Source: Stomorhina lunata
Taxonomy: Eukaryota; Arthropoda; Insecta; Diptera; Rhiniidae
Assembly: GCA_933228675.1 (NCBI GenBank)
Contig: OW121740.1
Span: 160,142,486 to 160,206,485, forward strand
Direction of reading: 5' to 3'
Length of the DNA stretch: 64,000 bases
The notes under the pieces were generated by a model. That model saw only the letters and a list, made by a program, of their open reading frames with translations, was not told where the DNA came from and did not search any database. The number at the start of each line of letters is the position of its first letter. The stretch's first letter is position 1. Position numbers and translations under genes: made by a program. This document shows, one piece after another, positions 35,536 to 46,117 of this stretch.

Positions 35536-36850
35536 TTTTTCTATGAAAAATTTTCTATAGAAACTTTTTCTATGAAAAATTTTCTATAGAAACTTTTTCT
35601 ATGAAAAATTTTCTATAGAAACTTTTTCTATGAAAAATTTTCTATAGAAACTTTTTCTATTAAAAATTTTCTATAGAAACTTTTTCTATGAAAAATTTTC
35701 TATAGAAACTTTTTCTATGAAAAATTTTCTATAGAAACTTTTTCTATGAAAAATTTTCTATAGAAACTTTTTCTATGAAAAATTTTTTATAGAAACTTTT
35801 TCTATGAAAAATTTTCTATAGAAACTTTTTCTATGAAAAATTTTCTATAGAAACTTTTTCTATGAAAAATTTTCTAAAGAAACTTTTTCTATGAAAAATT
35901 TTCTATAGAAACTTTTTCTATGAAAAATTTTCTATAGAAACTTTTTCTATGAAAAATTTTCTATAGAAACTTTTTCTATGAAAAATTTTCTATAGAAACT
36001 TTTTCTATGAAAAATTTTCTATAGAAACTTTTCCTATGAAAAATTTTCTATAGAAACTTTTTCTATGAAAAATTTTCTATAGAAACTTTTTCTATGAAAA
36101 ATTTTCTATAGAAACTTTTTCTATGAAAAATTTTCTATAGAAACCGTTTCTATGAAAAATTTTCTATAGAAACTTTTTCTATGAAAAATTTTCTATAGAA
36201 AATTCTATAGAAACTTTGTCTATGAAAAATTTTCTATAGAAACTTTTTCTATGAAAAATTTTCTATAGAAACTTTTTCTATGAAAAATTTTCTATAGAAA
36301 CTTTTTCTATGAAAAATTTTCTATAGAAACTTTTTCTATGAAAAATTTTCTATAGAAACTTTTTCTATGAAAAATTTTCTATAGAAACTTTTTCTATGAA
36401 AAATTTTCTATAGAAACTTTTTCTATGAAAAATTTTCTATAGAAACTTTTTCTATGAAAAATTTTCTATAGAAACTTTTTCTATGAAAAATTTTCTATAG
36501 AAACTTTTTCTATGAAAAATTTTCTATAGAAACTTTTTCTATGAAAAATTTTCTATAGAAACTTTTTCTATGAAAAATTTTCTATAGAAACTTTTTCTAT
36601 GAAAAATTTTCTATAGAAACTTTTTCTATGAAAAATTTTCTATAGAAACTTTTCCTATAAAAACGTTTTCTATGAAAAATTTTCTTTAAAACTTTTTCTA
36701 TGAAAAATTTTCTATAAAATTTGTTTCTATGAAAATATTTTATAGAAACTTTTTTCTTGAAAAATTTTCTATAGAAATCTTATATATGATATATTTTTTA
36801 TATTTTTATATATTTTTCTATAAAAATTTTTTAAATAAAAATTTTCAGAA
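35536..36850. repeat. 29-bp satellite array J (CTTTTTCTATGAAAAA + core)
   Basis: Unit: CTTTTTCTATGAAAAA then TTTTCTATAGAAA, period 29, about 40 copies, highly homogeneous until about 36640 and then decaying. A short slip (TCTATAGAAAATTCTATAG) lies near 36192-36210. It holds the same core as array I, whose last unit runs directly into it. The plus-strand frame at 36729-36932 starts in the decayed edge and is not a gene. Confidence 0.97.
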
Positions 36851-39800
36851 AATTTGCACATTTTTTATTTATCTTTTTTTAAATAGATTAAATGCAAATA
36901 ACCCATTTTGCCGGCCATTTGACATTATGTAAATTTATTTGGTTTTCTAACACAGTTTCTATTTATTTATTTAGTTTTTATATTTTGTATTTACTTTGTT
37001 ATTTTTCTATTTTTTTTCTAAAAACATATGTTATTTATCTATTATTGTTATTAGTAGTAATTATTTATTATTTAGTAGTTTAAAACAATTGATTACTGTT
37101 TAATGTTTTGTTTGCTTTTGTAATAGACGATTCAGTTAAAAAACAGTTTTAAATTATTTATATTAGAATTTTTTATAATTATACAAAAACTACTCATCAT
37201 TTATTTCCGGCTATAAAAACTGAACTAGTCTATATTCCCAAGGTGACAGTTTTAGAGTTCTTATCTCCAACGAACCATTTGTGTTGACTGAATGTCAGTT
37301 TAAATAGCAAACAAATAAAATTTTGTAAATATTAAACAATATTTCAGAATTGTAAATTTATTTACTACAAATGCTTCCTGAACTATCATTTTTTACTCGA
37401 ATTTTCGTGTTAGACTACTTTCTTTGACTAACATTTTTTCTCGAGTGTCTTCTGAACTTCGATTGCTGAGATTTTAACTTAAACAATCAGAGTTCAAAAA
37501 GTGTATTTTTACACTTAATGATGCGTTTGTTTTATTTGTCTCTATCTGTTCATTCATCTTGATTTATTCATCTTTATATTTCAATAAAATATAATAAATT
37601 ATAGATAACAAATGAAGTTGGAAAAAAATAAAAATACCTATAGACAAAGACCTTAGCACCCCATCTCTTGAGAAATATCATTAATACCATAGAGTAGCAG
37701 CCAAGCGGTATTAGACAATCGATTTCAAAGATGATTCCAAAAAAACTAAAACACTTGCCAAAAAAAAAAAAACAGAAAAACCTCAAATACAACTCAAAAT
37801 TCATCATTATAATTAGCAATATATCAAAAAAAGTAGGTTTTTAAATTTCAAGATAATCACATGAATTTATATACATTTTTTCAGACACATATTCAGCTAT
37901 CCTTGGTGCTACATAAAATGGCCCAAGCTATTTTGGTTCCTGAAATACACGGTGTTTTCTATAATTTTGGCTTTTAAACTAGAAGCAAATTTGGCGCTGT
38001 AACTTTCTTAATTGGTCATAAATTAAACTTTTTCAAATTTGTATAGTTAGATAAGTGTAAAAGATTTCATCACCATAAAAAAAAACATCAGTACACTTAG
38101 AGAAAAGATATGTATAAAAGATAATGCAGGAGTGAAAAAAGTATAAAATTTGCATTTAAAATGGCACAAAAGCGGATAAAGATTTTGAGACCAAATTTTA
38201 CGTACAGATAGCTACTATCGATATCTAAAAATTTGATATGGCGCTTCCCGATTAAATGTTTGGTTCTTCGACAAATTGAGAAAAAATATCAAAAAAAATG
38301 AAAAAAAGGGTAAAAATTCTGCATTTTTAATATTTGTCTTCCTATAACTCATTAACTAAGAAACGCATCAAGAAGCGCCATATCAAAATTTTAGATAAAC
38401 ATGTTCTTAATATGTGTGCAAATTTTGCGAGAAAAATATTTAGCCATTTTTGTGCCATTTAAAAAACAAGCAAGCCTATTTGTGTCATTTTTCACTTGTT
38501 CACCTTCGAAAGACACATTGATGTATAATAACAATGTGGTACTTAAAGGTATATTGCTCAAATTCACGAACAAATATCCTGCGGTCTACAGTGAAGCAAA
38601 AATAATATGCGATTAAATCGCGACCATTGATTTTCTTCTACATCTTAAAGTGTTTATACAGCCTACATTGAACCTCTTAAATGCGTAAAATGTAACAAGA
38701 CAACAGTGGCTTCTGATCATTTTGTGTTCTAGGAATCTAAAAATTAAATATTTAGTAATATGGAAACTTGCCACCAAAAAAAAGTCCGACGAAAAAAATG
38801 TTTTCAATACCTCATCGATTTACAGCGATTATATTTTTAAAAGTAGAGATGGAAAATGAAATGGACTTAAAAAACAAATTAACATATTGAGAAACTAACC
38901 AATTTCGCGAAATCTGCGAAATCTGGCTAACAAGATTTTTGCATATGGATGCTGAAGTTAAAGAAAAGTTAAAAACTTTCACTTTTATATGGAATTTAAG
39001 CCATTATCATTACAAAAACATTATTTTTACTTCTAATATTGTAAACAGTGACTAAATTTTACACAAAATTTTAAAACAATCGTTCAAAAAAGTATCAGAA
39101 TTGGAATACTGTTAACTACTTTTGTCCCTAGAATTCTTATTTTTTGTCGGAATTTCATCGCAGATATCTCTTTTGAAAGTTTTTGAAAGCATCTATTTTT
39201 GTGTTTTTAAAAATGCTACAAAAGATTGCCGCAAGGTGGCGGTATTGACATGTTTCTTACAAATGTATTAAATACATATTATTTGGATCTTTTTCGATGT
39301 TGGTACATTCAGAAAAAGTTAGACCAAATACTCCTGAACAAAGTCGCGGAACATTGTCAAACCAAATTTGTATCTTTTAATTATTAAAAATGCGATTTTC
39401 ATATGTAACCTAAAAATAGCGCCATCTTTTAGCAGAATTTAGAAACAAAAAAGTTGTAAAACAAACATTATTTTTATAATCCCAGAGATTCATTTTCTAC
39501 AATAAAAAAGTTCTTTTTCGCAAAAAGCCGTTTTTGATATATTGCTAATTATAATTAATGATGATTCGTAGAAAATCTTTTAAGAACGACCACAAAAACC
39601 ATAAACCCTCGTAAAATAACAAGAAATTGTAGAAATAGTTTTTTTCCAATCTCCTCCTTTTATTTTCCATAATAAACCAAAAATAGTAATGAATGAATAT
39701 TAAATACAAATTTAAGGTATTTAACTGTTCAACCAAATGGAAATTATATGCAAAAGAAGCAAATAAAGAAATAAACAGAAAAACTATGAAAATCATAGGA

Positions 39801-40078
39801 GGAAAAGAGTCGAGAAAAAAAAACGATTTGAAAAGAAAGAACAAAAAAAGCAGTTCTATAACATTAAAACAAAGGCCCATTATCAATGCAATAGTTTAAG
39901 TACCCGATAAATACATGGTAGAATAAACTCTATAATGATATTCAGCAGAAGATTGTAAAAGAAAAGATACTAGATACTTTTGAATCATTTGTTTACGGTT
40001 TAGAATGAAAGTACTTTCTTAACACTTCACACTGTGCTATTCACATAAGGTTCCCTGAATATAAAGTTATTTCTAAAT
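36851..40078. other. 3.2 kb of unique AT-rich sequence, no gene called
   Basis: Open frames at 36892-37083 and 39693-39899 (plus) and at 37574-37819, 38613-38807 and 39545-39886 (minus) are low-complexity or overlap on opposite strands, and none shows a known domain. Phrases such as GCGCCATCTTTTAGCAGAAT (39421-39440) and GGTGGCGGTATTGACATG (39235-39252) look like dispersed-repeat wording, but I cannot name an element. Confidence 0.4.
38223..38396. repeat. 30-bp inverted repeat, 114 bp apart
   Basis: ATCTAAAAATTTGATATGGC with GCTTCCCGAT at 38223-38252 is mirrored at 38367-38396 (ATCAAGAAGCGCCATATCAA with AATTTTAGAT). There are three mismatches over 30 bp. It could be the ends or subterminal arms of a small foldback element. 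Confidence 0.65.
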
Positions 40079-40629
40079 GGGAGGAGTTTTCTATGGAAAT
40101 ATGGAAATATTGAAAAAAGAGCTTTCTATAGAAAACATGACAGTGGAAGAGTTTTCTATAGAAAAGTTTACATTGGGAAGAGCTTTCTATAAAAAAAGTT
40201 GATATTGGGAAGAGTTTTCTATAGAAAAGTTGATAGTAGGAAGAGTTTTCTATGGAAAAGTTGATAGTGGGAAGAGTTTTCTATAGAAAAGTTGATAGTG
40301 GGAAGAGTTTTCTATGGAAAAGTTGATAGTGGGAAGAGTTTTCTATCGAAAAATTGATACTGGAAAGAGTTTTCTAAAAAAAGTATTAAGAGTTTTATAT
40401 AGAAAAGTTGATGGTGGGAAGAGTTTTCTATAGAAAAGGTGATACTGGGAAGAGTTTTCTATAGAGAAGTTATCTGTAAGAAGAGTTTTCTATAGAAAAG
40501 CTGACTCTGGGAAAAGTTTTCTATAGAAAAGTTGTAGGTGAGAAGAGTTTTCTAGAGAAAAGTTGACGGTGGGAAGTGTTTTTTATAGAAAACTTGTCGG
40601 TAAGAAGAGTTTTCTATAGAAATATGACG
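40079..40629. repeat. 31-bp satellite, degenerate left edge of array K
   Basis: Units of GTTGATAGTGGGAAGAG then TTTTCTATAGAAAA, period about 31 with many substitutions and indels. Orientation is the same as array I. It forms the decayed flank of array K. Confidence 0.9.
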
Positions 40630-40855
40630 GAAACTTGATCTATGAAAAAATTTTTCTGCAAACAATTTTCTATAGAAACATTTTCTTTAAAAAAATTCTC
40701 TACAAAAACTTTTTCTATGAAAAATTTTCTATAAAAACTTTTTCTTTAAAAAAATTCTCTATTAAAACTTTTTCTTTCAAAAATTTTCTATAGAAACTTT
40801 TTCTTTCAAAAATTCTATATAGAAACTTTTTCTTTGAAATAATCTATCTATAGAA
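40630..40855. repeat. J-type interlude within array K
   Basis: About seven degenerate units with CTTTTTCTATGAAAAA and CTTTTTCTTTCAAAAA phrases resemble array J. They are bracketed on both sides by GTGGGAAGAG-type units, so the two families intermix. Confidence 0.8.
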
Positions 40856-42693
40856 AATTTGTAGGTGAGAAGAGTTTTGTAGAGAAAAGTTGTCGGTAGG
40901 AAGAGTTTATTAGAAAAAAGTTGTCAGTAGGAAAAGTTTTCTATAGAAAAGTTGCCGGTAGGAAGAGTTTTCTATAGAAAAGTTGCCGGTAGGAAGAGAT
41001 TTCTATAGAAAAGTTATCGGTGGAATGTGTTTTCCATGGAAAATTTATCGGTGGGATTAGTTTTCTGTAGAAAAGTTATCGGTGGGATGAGTTTTCTATA
41101 GAAAAGTTATCGGTAGGATGAGTTTTCTATAGAAAAGTTATCGGTGGGATGAGCTTTCTATAGAAAAGTTATCGGTGGGATGAGTTTTCTATAGAAAAGT
41201 TATCGGTGGGATGAGTTTTATATAGAAAAGTTATCGGTGGGATGAGTTTTCTATAGAAAAGTTATCGGTGGGATGAGCTTTCTATAGAAAAGTTATCGGT
41301 GGGATGAGTTTTCTATAGAAAAGTTATCGGTGGGATGAGTTTTATATAGAAAAGTTATCGGTGGGATGAGTTTTATATAGAAAAGTTATCGGTGGGATGA
41401 GTTTTCTATTGAAAAGTTATCGGTGGGATGAGTTTTCTATAGAAAAGTTATCGGTGGGATGAGTTTTCTATAGAAAAGTTATCGGTGGGATGAGTTTTCT
41501 ATAGAAAAGTTATCGGTGGGATGAGTTTTCTATAGAAAAGTTATCGGTGAGATGAGTTTTCTATAGAAAAGTTATCGGTGGGATGAGTTTTCTATAGAAA
41601 AGTTATCGGTGGGATGAGTTTTCTATAGAAAAGTTATCGGTGGGATGAGTTTTCTATAGAAAAGTTATCGGTGGGATCAGTTTTCTATAGAAAAGTTATC
41701 GGTGGGATAAGTTTTCTATAGAAAAGTTGTCGGTGGGGTGAGTTTTCTATAGAAAAGTTATCGGTGGGATGAGTTTTCTATAGAAAAGTTATCGGTGGGA
41801 TGAGTTTTCTATAGAAAAGTTATCGGTGGGATGAGTTTTCTATAGAAAATTTATCGGTGGGATGAGTTTTCTATAGAAAAGTTATCGGTGGGATGGGTTT
41901 TCTATAGAAAAGTTATCGGTGGGATGAGTTTTCTATAGAAAAGTTATCGGTGGGATGAGTTTTCTATAGAAAAGTTATCGGTGGGATGAGTTTTCTATAG
42001 AAAAGTTATCGGTGGGATGAGTTTTCTATAGAAAAGTTATCGGTGGGATGAGTTTTCTATAGAAAAGTTATCGGTGGGATGAGTTTTCTATAGAAAAGTT
42101 ATCGGTGGGATGAGTTTTCTATAGAAAAGTTATCAGTGGGATGAGTTTTCTATAGAAAAGTTATCGGTGGGATGAGTTTTCTATAGAAAAGTTATCGGTG
42201 GGATGAGTTTTCTATAGAAAAGTTATCGGTGGGATGAGTTTTCTATAGAAAAGTTATCGGTGGGATGAGTTTTCTATTGAAAAGTTATCGGTGGGATGAG
42301 TTTTCTATAGAAAAGTTATCGTTGGGATGAGTTTTCTGTAAAAAAAGTTGTCGTTGGGTTGAGTTTTCTATAAAAAAGTTGTCGTTGGGTTGAGTTTTCT
42401 ATAGAAAAGTTGCCGGTGGGAAGAGTATTCCATAGAAAAGTTATCGGTGGGATGAGTTTTCTGTAAAAAAAGTTGTCGTTAGGTTGAGTTTTCTATAGAA
42501 AAGTTGTAGTGGGATGAGTTTTCTATAGAAAAGTTGTTGGTGGGATGGGTTTTCTATAGAAAAGTTGTCGGTGGGAAGGGTTTTCTATAGAAAAGTTGTC
42601 GGTGGGAAGGGTTTTCTATAGAAAAGTTGTCGGTGGGAAGGGTTTTCTATAGAAAAGTTGTCAGTAGGAAGAGTTTTCTATAGAAAAGTTGTC
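40856..42693. repeat. 31-bp satellite array K (GTTATCGGTGGGATGAG + core)
   Basis: Unit: GTTATCGGTGGGATGAG then TTTTCTATAGAAAA, period 31, about 58 copies. The centre (41400-42300) is nearly uniform. The GAGCTTTCTA variant recurs at 41151 and 41275 (124 bp, 4 units). The right edge shifts to GTTGTCGGTGGGAAGGG. Related to arrays I and L, differing in the non-core half. Confidence 0.97.
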
Positions 42694-43170
42694 GGTTTAG
42701 TTAGTCGCAGAGGGTTAAACTATAGTCCAAAGTTCTGGGTACTATCAGTAAATAGATGCTAATTTTATCGGATTTATTTTCAAATTACAAGTTTATTACT
42801 CCTGTTAGCAATAAGCGTGTAGCAAATAATATTTAGTCATCAATTTTTCTTATGCCAATTTTAAAAGCAATTCAAGCTTAATAGCTAATTATAAATCAAT
42901 TTTTTTTATTTAACAAGACGTTACTTAAAATTACATAAAATAAACAATATTTTTTGATGTCGTCAGCTCATAAATAAAAAATACAAGTGCAGTGCTAATA
43001 TTGCATTTATTTTGATTTTTATTTAATAAGTATTTGTTGTTTATTTAAAACGAAAAATAAAATAAAAAATACTAAATAATTTTGTTTTAAACGTGTCCAA
43101 CGGTTGGACAAATAATAATAAAATAATGCTGACCGTCGTTTGTTTTTTACTCATATAAATACACCCGAAA

Positions 43171-43183
43171 GGGTCAATGACCA
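43171..43183. promoter_or_regulatory. EcRE-like inverted repeat GGGTCA-A-TGACCA
   Basis: Half-sites GGTCA and TGACC are perfectly inverted with one spacer base, the arrangement bound by the ecdysone receptor heterodimer (consensus RGGTCA-N-TGACCY; the final base here is A). It lies 4 bp upstream of a TATA box at 43187. The motif is short and binding is an inference. Confidence 0.4.
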
Positions 43184-43186
43184 AAT

Positions 43187-43300
43187 TATAAAAACACACA
43201 TTTCTATAACGATAATAGTCAGTCAGTCATTTAGTCAATCTATCCATCCATCAACACTTCTTCACCATCAACTGTAAACACAATGAAGGCAGCAGCGTAG
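43187..43300 (+). promoter_or_regulatory. Candidate core promoter with 5' leader and start codon
   Basis: TATAAAAA at 43187-43194. An initiator-like TCAGT at 43219-43223 puts the A at 43221, 34 bp after the first T of TATA, close to the normal spacing. A leader of about 60 nt is followed by ATG at 43283 in a good context (AACACAATG) and reads M-K-A-A-A then TAG. A GT at 43297 after 14 coding bases could be a donor for the very short first coding exon common in insect cuticle-protein genes, but it is a weak donor (GTAGAC). No downstream exon was identified. This may be a promoter, a dead promoter or chance. Confidence 0.35.
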
Positions 43301-44116
43301 ACGCTATGTTTAACTATCCATAAGAGTTTGTACTATAGTTAAGTTAGATATCGTTTTTATTCATAATATTTTTTCTTTTTTTTTCTATATGTAGAAAGAA
43401 ATGTTTAAAATATTAAAACTTTTTTTCTTATATTTAGCTGGTATTATTATAATAATGTTGTTGTTGGATAGTTTTTTCACTTCTAGATTTGGTCAGGTAT
43501 TACGAGAGTGTGTACAACAATTATGAAAAGCGTAAAGGAAAATTACAAAATAAAAGACAGTCAAAGGGAGGTTTAGACGATATGTAAATTGTCTATGTAT
43601 CTAAAAGCTTTCATTCATATTTTCTGTGAAACCCAAACAGATTCATATGATGTTAAGTTCATAAGAAATCACACTTAATTTAATAAGACAATTTATTCGT
43701 ATTTTACTGATAGTCTAAAGTCCCCTTTAGACTTTAATAAAACTTTATTTAGATATTTTTAATTTCTTTAGAAAAAAGTCTATATCTATAAAAAATGTCT
43801 TAGCTTTGTTGTAGTTGCTTTAATTACTTTCGAGTGTTGATACGTTTAGTCAGCATTTAAAATTTTAATTTCTTTATGGTTCCCCTTTGTTGACTGAGTT
43901 CTTTCTTTTTTTTTTGCTCATTTTATGTGAAAATAATCAGCATTTTTTTGCTTGATTATAAAAATGTTAATGTTGGCTGTCAGTTAGGTTTTTTGCATTA
44001 TGTTTATATTGTTTCAACACGACTTGTCAAAATAGTTATATAAAGAAAATTGTCTTAAATTGAGCGGTTAGGGTTCAAAAGATTCATTCTAACTTAACTG
44101 AGCAGGGCCCTGTTCT

Positions 44117-44819
44117 TATTTCAATAAGAAATTTTTCAAAAATTTCTTATCTTTATAGGAATGTTTTCATAAGAAATGTTTTTATAAGAAATTATTTAAA
44201 AATTTCTTGTTTTCATAAAAAATTTATTTTTTTTTATAAAAATTTTTCAAAATTTTCTTATTTTAATAAAAAAATTTTCAAATTTTTTTTATAGCAAATT
44301 TTTAAAAACCTTCTTATATATTTTTTAGGGAATTTTTCAAAATTTTTTTTTATTTTTCTAGGAAATTTCACAAAAATTTCTTATTTTATAGGAAATTTTT
44401 CACTAATTTCTTATTTTTATAGGAAATTTTTCAAAAATGTTTTATTTTGAAATTTTTAAAAATTCCTATTTTTAAAGGAAATTTTTCAAAATTTCTTCTT
44501 TTTATAGGAAATTGTTCAAAAATTTCTCAATTTTATTGGAAGTTTCTCAAAAATTTCATATTTTTATTGGAAAATTTTCAAAAATTTCTTATTTTTATAG
44601 GAAATTTTTTTTAAATTTCTTATTTTTATAGGAAATTTTTCAAAAATTTCTTATTTTTATAAGAAAATTTTAAAATTTTTTTATTTTTATAGGAAATTTT
44701 ACAAAAATTTCTTATTTTTATAGGAAATTTCTCAAAAATTTCTTATTTTTAAAGGAAATTTTTAAAAAATTTCTTATTTTTATAGAAAATTTTTCAAAAA
44801 TTTCTTATTTTTATAGGAA
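44117..44819. repeat. 31-bp satellite array F, left part (reverse of A)
   Basis: Unit: ATTTTTATAGGAAATTTTTC then AAAAATTTCTT, the exact reverse complement of array A, with a degenerate left edge. It is interrupted at 44820 by a TIR element and resumes at 46118. A marker block with ATTGTTCAAAAATTTCTCAA at 44511 recurs at 46411 and 47022. Confidence 0.93.
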
Positions 44820-45070
44820 CCCAGTAAAACTTTTCATTACCAAATAATGAGTTAAACAGTTAAACTATTGAACACGAACTACTTACTCATTCGCTGTTTA
44901 AGTCATTACATTAACATGGGGATGTCATTGGAGGCAAGTACTTACCAATTGCAGAAAAGTAATGACTTGGGTAAGCAATTTGAAAGCAACAACAACAACA
45001 GCAACAACTTTTTTGTTGTTGTTTTATTAAAAACATATATTTTTAAACGAAATACAAAATTTTTTTTATG

Positions 45071-45139
45071 ATCCCATTGGGGCTCGAACTCAGACCCTCC
45101 GACTGTCAGGCAGAGACTCTTCCACTGAGCTACTTCATA
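45071..45139 (-). pseudogene. tRNA-like sequence (tRNA pseudogene or SINE head)
   Basis: On the minus strand TAGCTCAGTGG (45122-45132) matches the A box and GAGTTCGAGCC (45081-45091) the B box at normal spacing. An anticodon-like loop CTGACAG lies between them, which would read GAC. The anticodon stem pairs at four of five positions, but the T stem and acceptor stem pair poorly, so it is not a functional tRNA. It is inside the 44820-46117 element, so it may be part of a composite or SINE-like insertion. Confidence 0.55.
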
Positions 45140-45960
45140 TGTTGAAAACTTAGCAGCTTATAATTAATATAAATAATTTTTATTTTTAGATCCCAAATCA
45201 TGTGAAAATAACTTTGTTTTTCCCTGCTTTTTTTTTGCTTTGTTGTAATTTTTGGAAAAATATTTTTATACGATTTTTTGTAATTATTTTAAAACTTTTT
45301 TAAAATTATTTTAAAACTTAAACAATTTAAATCTTCTTTTTTGTATAAGTTTTTACATAAGATTGACTCTTACTTACTTAAATGTTACAACCTGTTAAGG
45401 TCAAAGTCCGAGCATATTTTAGAATTCCATGGATTTCGATCTTGTGCGAATATTCTTCAATTTTATAGGACAAGCTTTGAAAAATGTTCCTCTACTTGGT
45501 CTTTCTATCGAAGTTTCGGACATTCTTCTCTAACATTAGGTAGTGGGACATTTCAATTCTAATTTTATCCTCTTCACTGTATTTTTTTTCAAGAGAGGGT
45601 TACTAGCCCGTAATCCTAACCCATTTTTATCGATCTTATGGGACAACTCTCGGAACATGTTAACTCACAATATTAATGGGTGTTAAACTATCTCCCCGGG
45701 TGATACCATGAGGAGGTGTGTGTCCACAGTTGAGATGAAAGATGACCCAGATTAGTTGGGCTTACCAAGTTAAGACCAATTAGAATCGTGTATGGTATTC
45801 AACATCCCCTACATAATCAAAATTGACTCATGATGGTATTTTTTCATTAACGTGAGTTAGTTTTACAATTTTTTTTACAGAAGATAATATTTAAGTTCTT
45901 AAAATTCAAAAATCATTTAAAAAGACTCTTAATAAAAAAAACTAAAAAAAATTGTTGCCC

Positions 45961-45990
45961 TTGGTGGGATTTGAACCGGGGCCATTCAGT
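45961..45990 (-). other. Second tRNA T-arm-like relic (B box)
   Basis: The minus strand reads GGCCCCGGTTCAAATCCCAC, with an exact B box GGTTCAAATCC at 45967-45977. There is no convincing A box upstream. The wording resembles the plus-strand relic at 2104-2124. Confidence 0.45.
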
Positions 45991-46117
45991 TTAAATTACC
46001 ATCTTAATTACAAATAAGTAATTCTGTAATAACTTATTATTTATTCGGATGGTATGTTGTAGTCGTTACAAGGTAACCAGTTATCAGAGTACTTGCCATT
46101 ACCAAAGTTTTGCTGGG

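Larger units (their letters stand above)
42694..44116. other. Unique stretch containing a promoter-like block
   Basis: Non-satellite sequence. See 43154-43300 for promoter-type signals. A pyrimidine-rich acceptor-like signal, CTTTTTTTCTTATATTTAG, ends at 43437, and another, TTTTTTCACTTCTAG, ends near 43485, but no coding exon was recognised after them. Confidence 0.4.
44820..46117. mobile_element. 1.3-kb TIR element inserted in array F
   Basis: It starts CCCAGTAAAACTTTTCATTA and ends, read from the other strand, CCCAGCAAAACTTTGGTAAT, so 13 of the first 14 bases are inverted copies. The array reads ...TTATAGGAA before and AAATTTTTC... after, consistent with insertion into a TATAGGAAATTTTTC unit with a 2-bp AA duplication. 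The A-rich context leaves the exact duplication ambiguous. The interior has a CAA/GTT hairpin (44987-45024), two tRNA-like relics and a 73-codon plus-strand frame (45341-45562) without known domains. Superfamily not assigned. Confidence 0.7.

Noticed and set aside
43485..43500. Possible 10-nt microexon between TTCACTTCTAG and GTATTA
   Set aside because: Too short and the donor is weak. Nothing links it to flanking exons.
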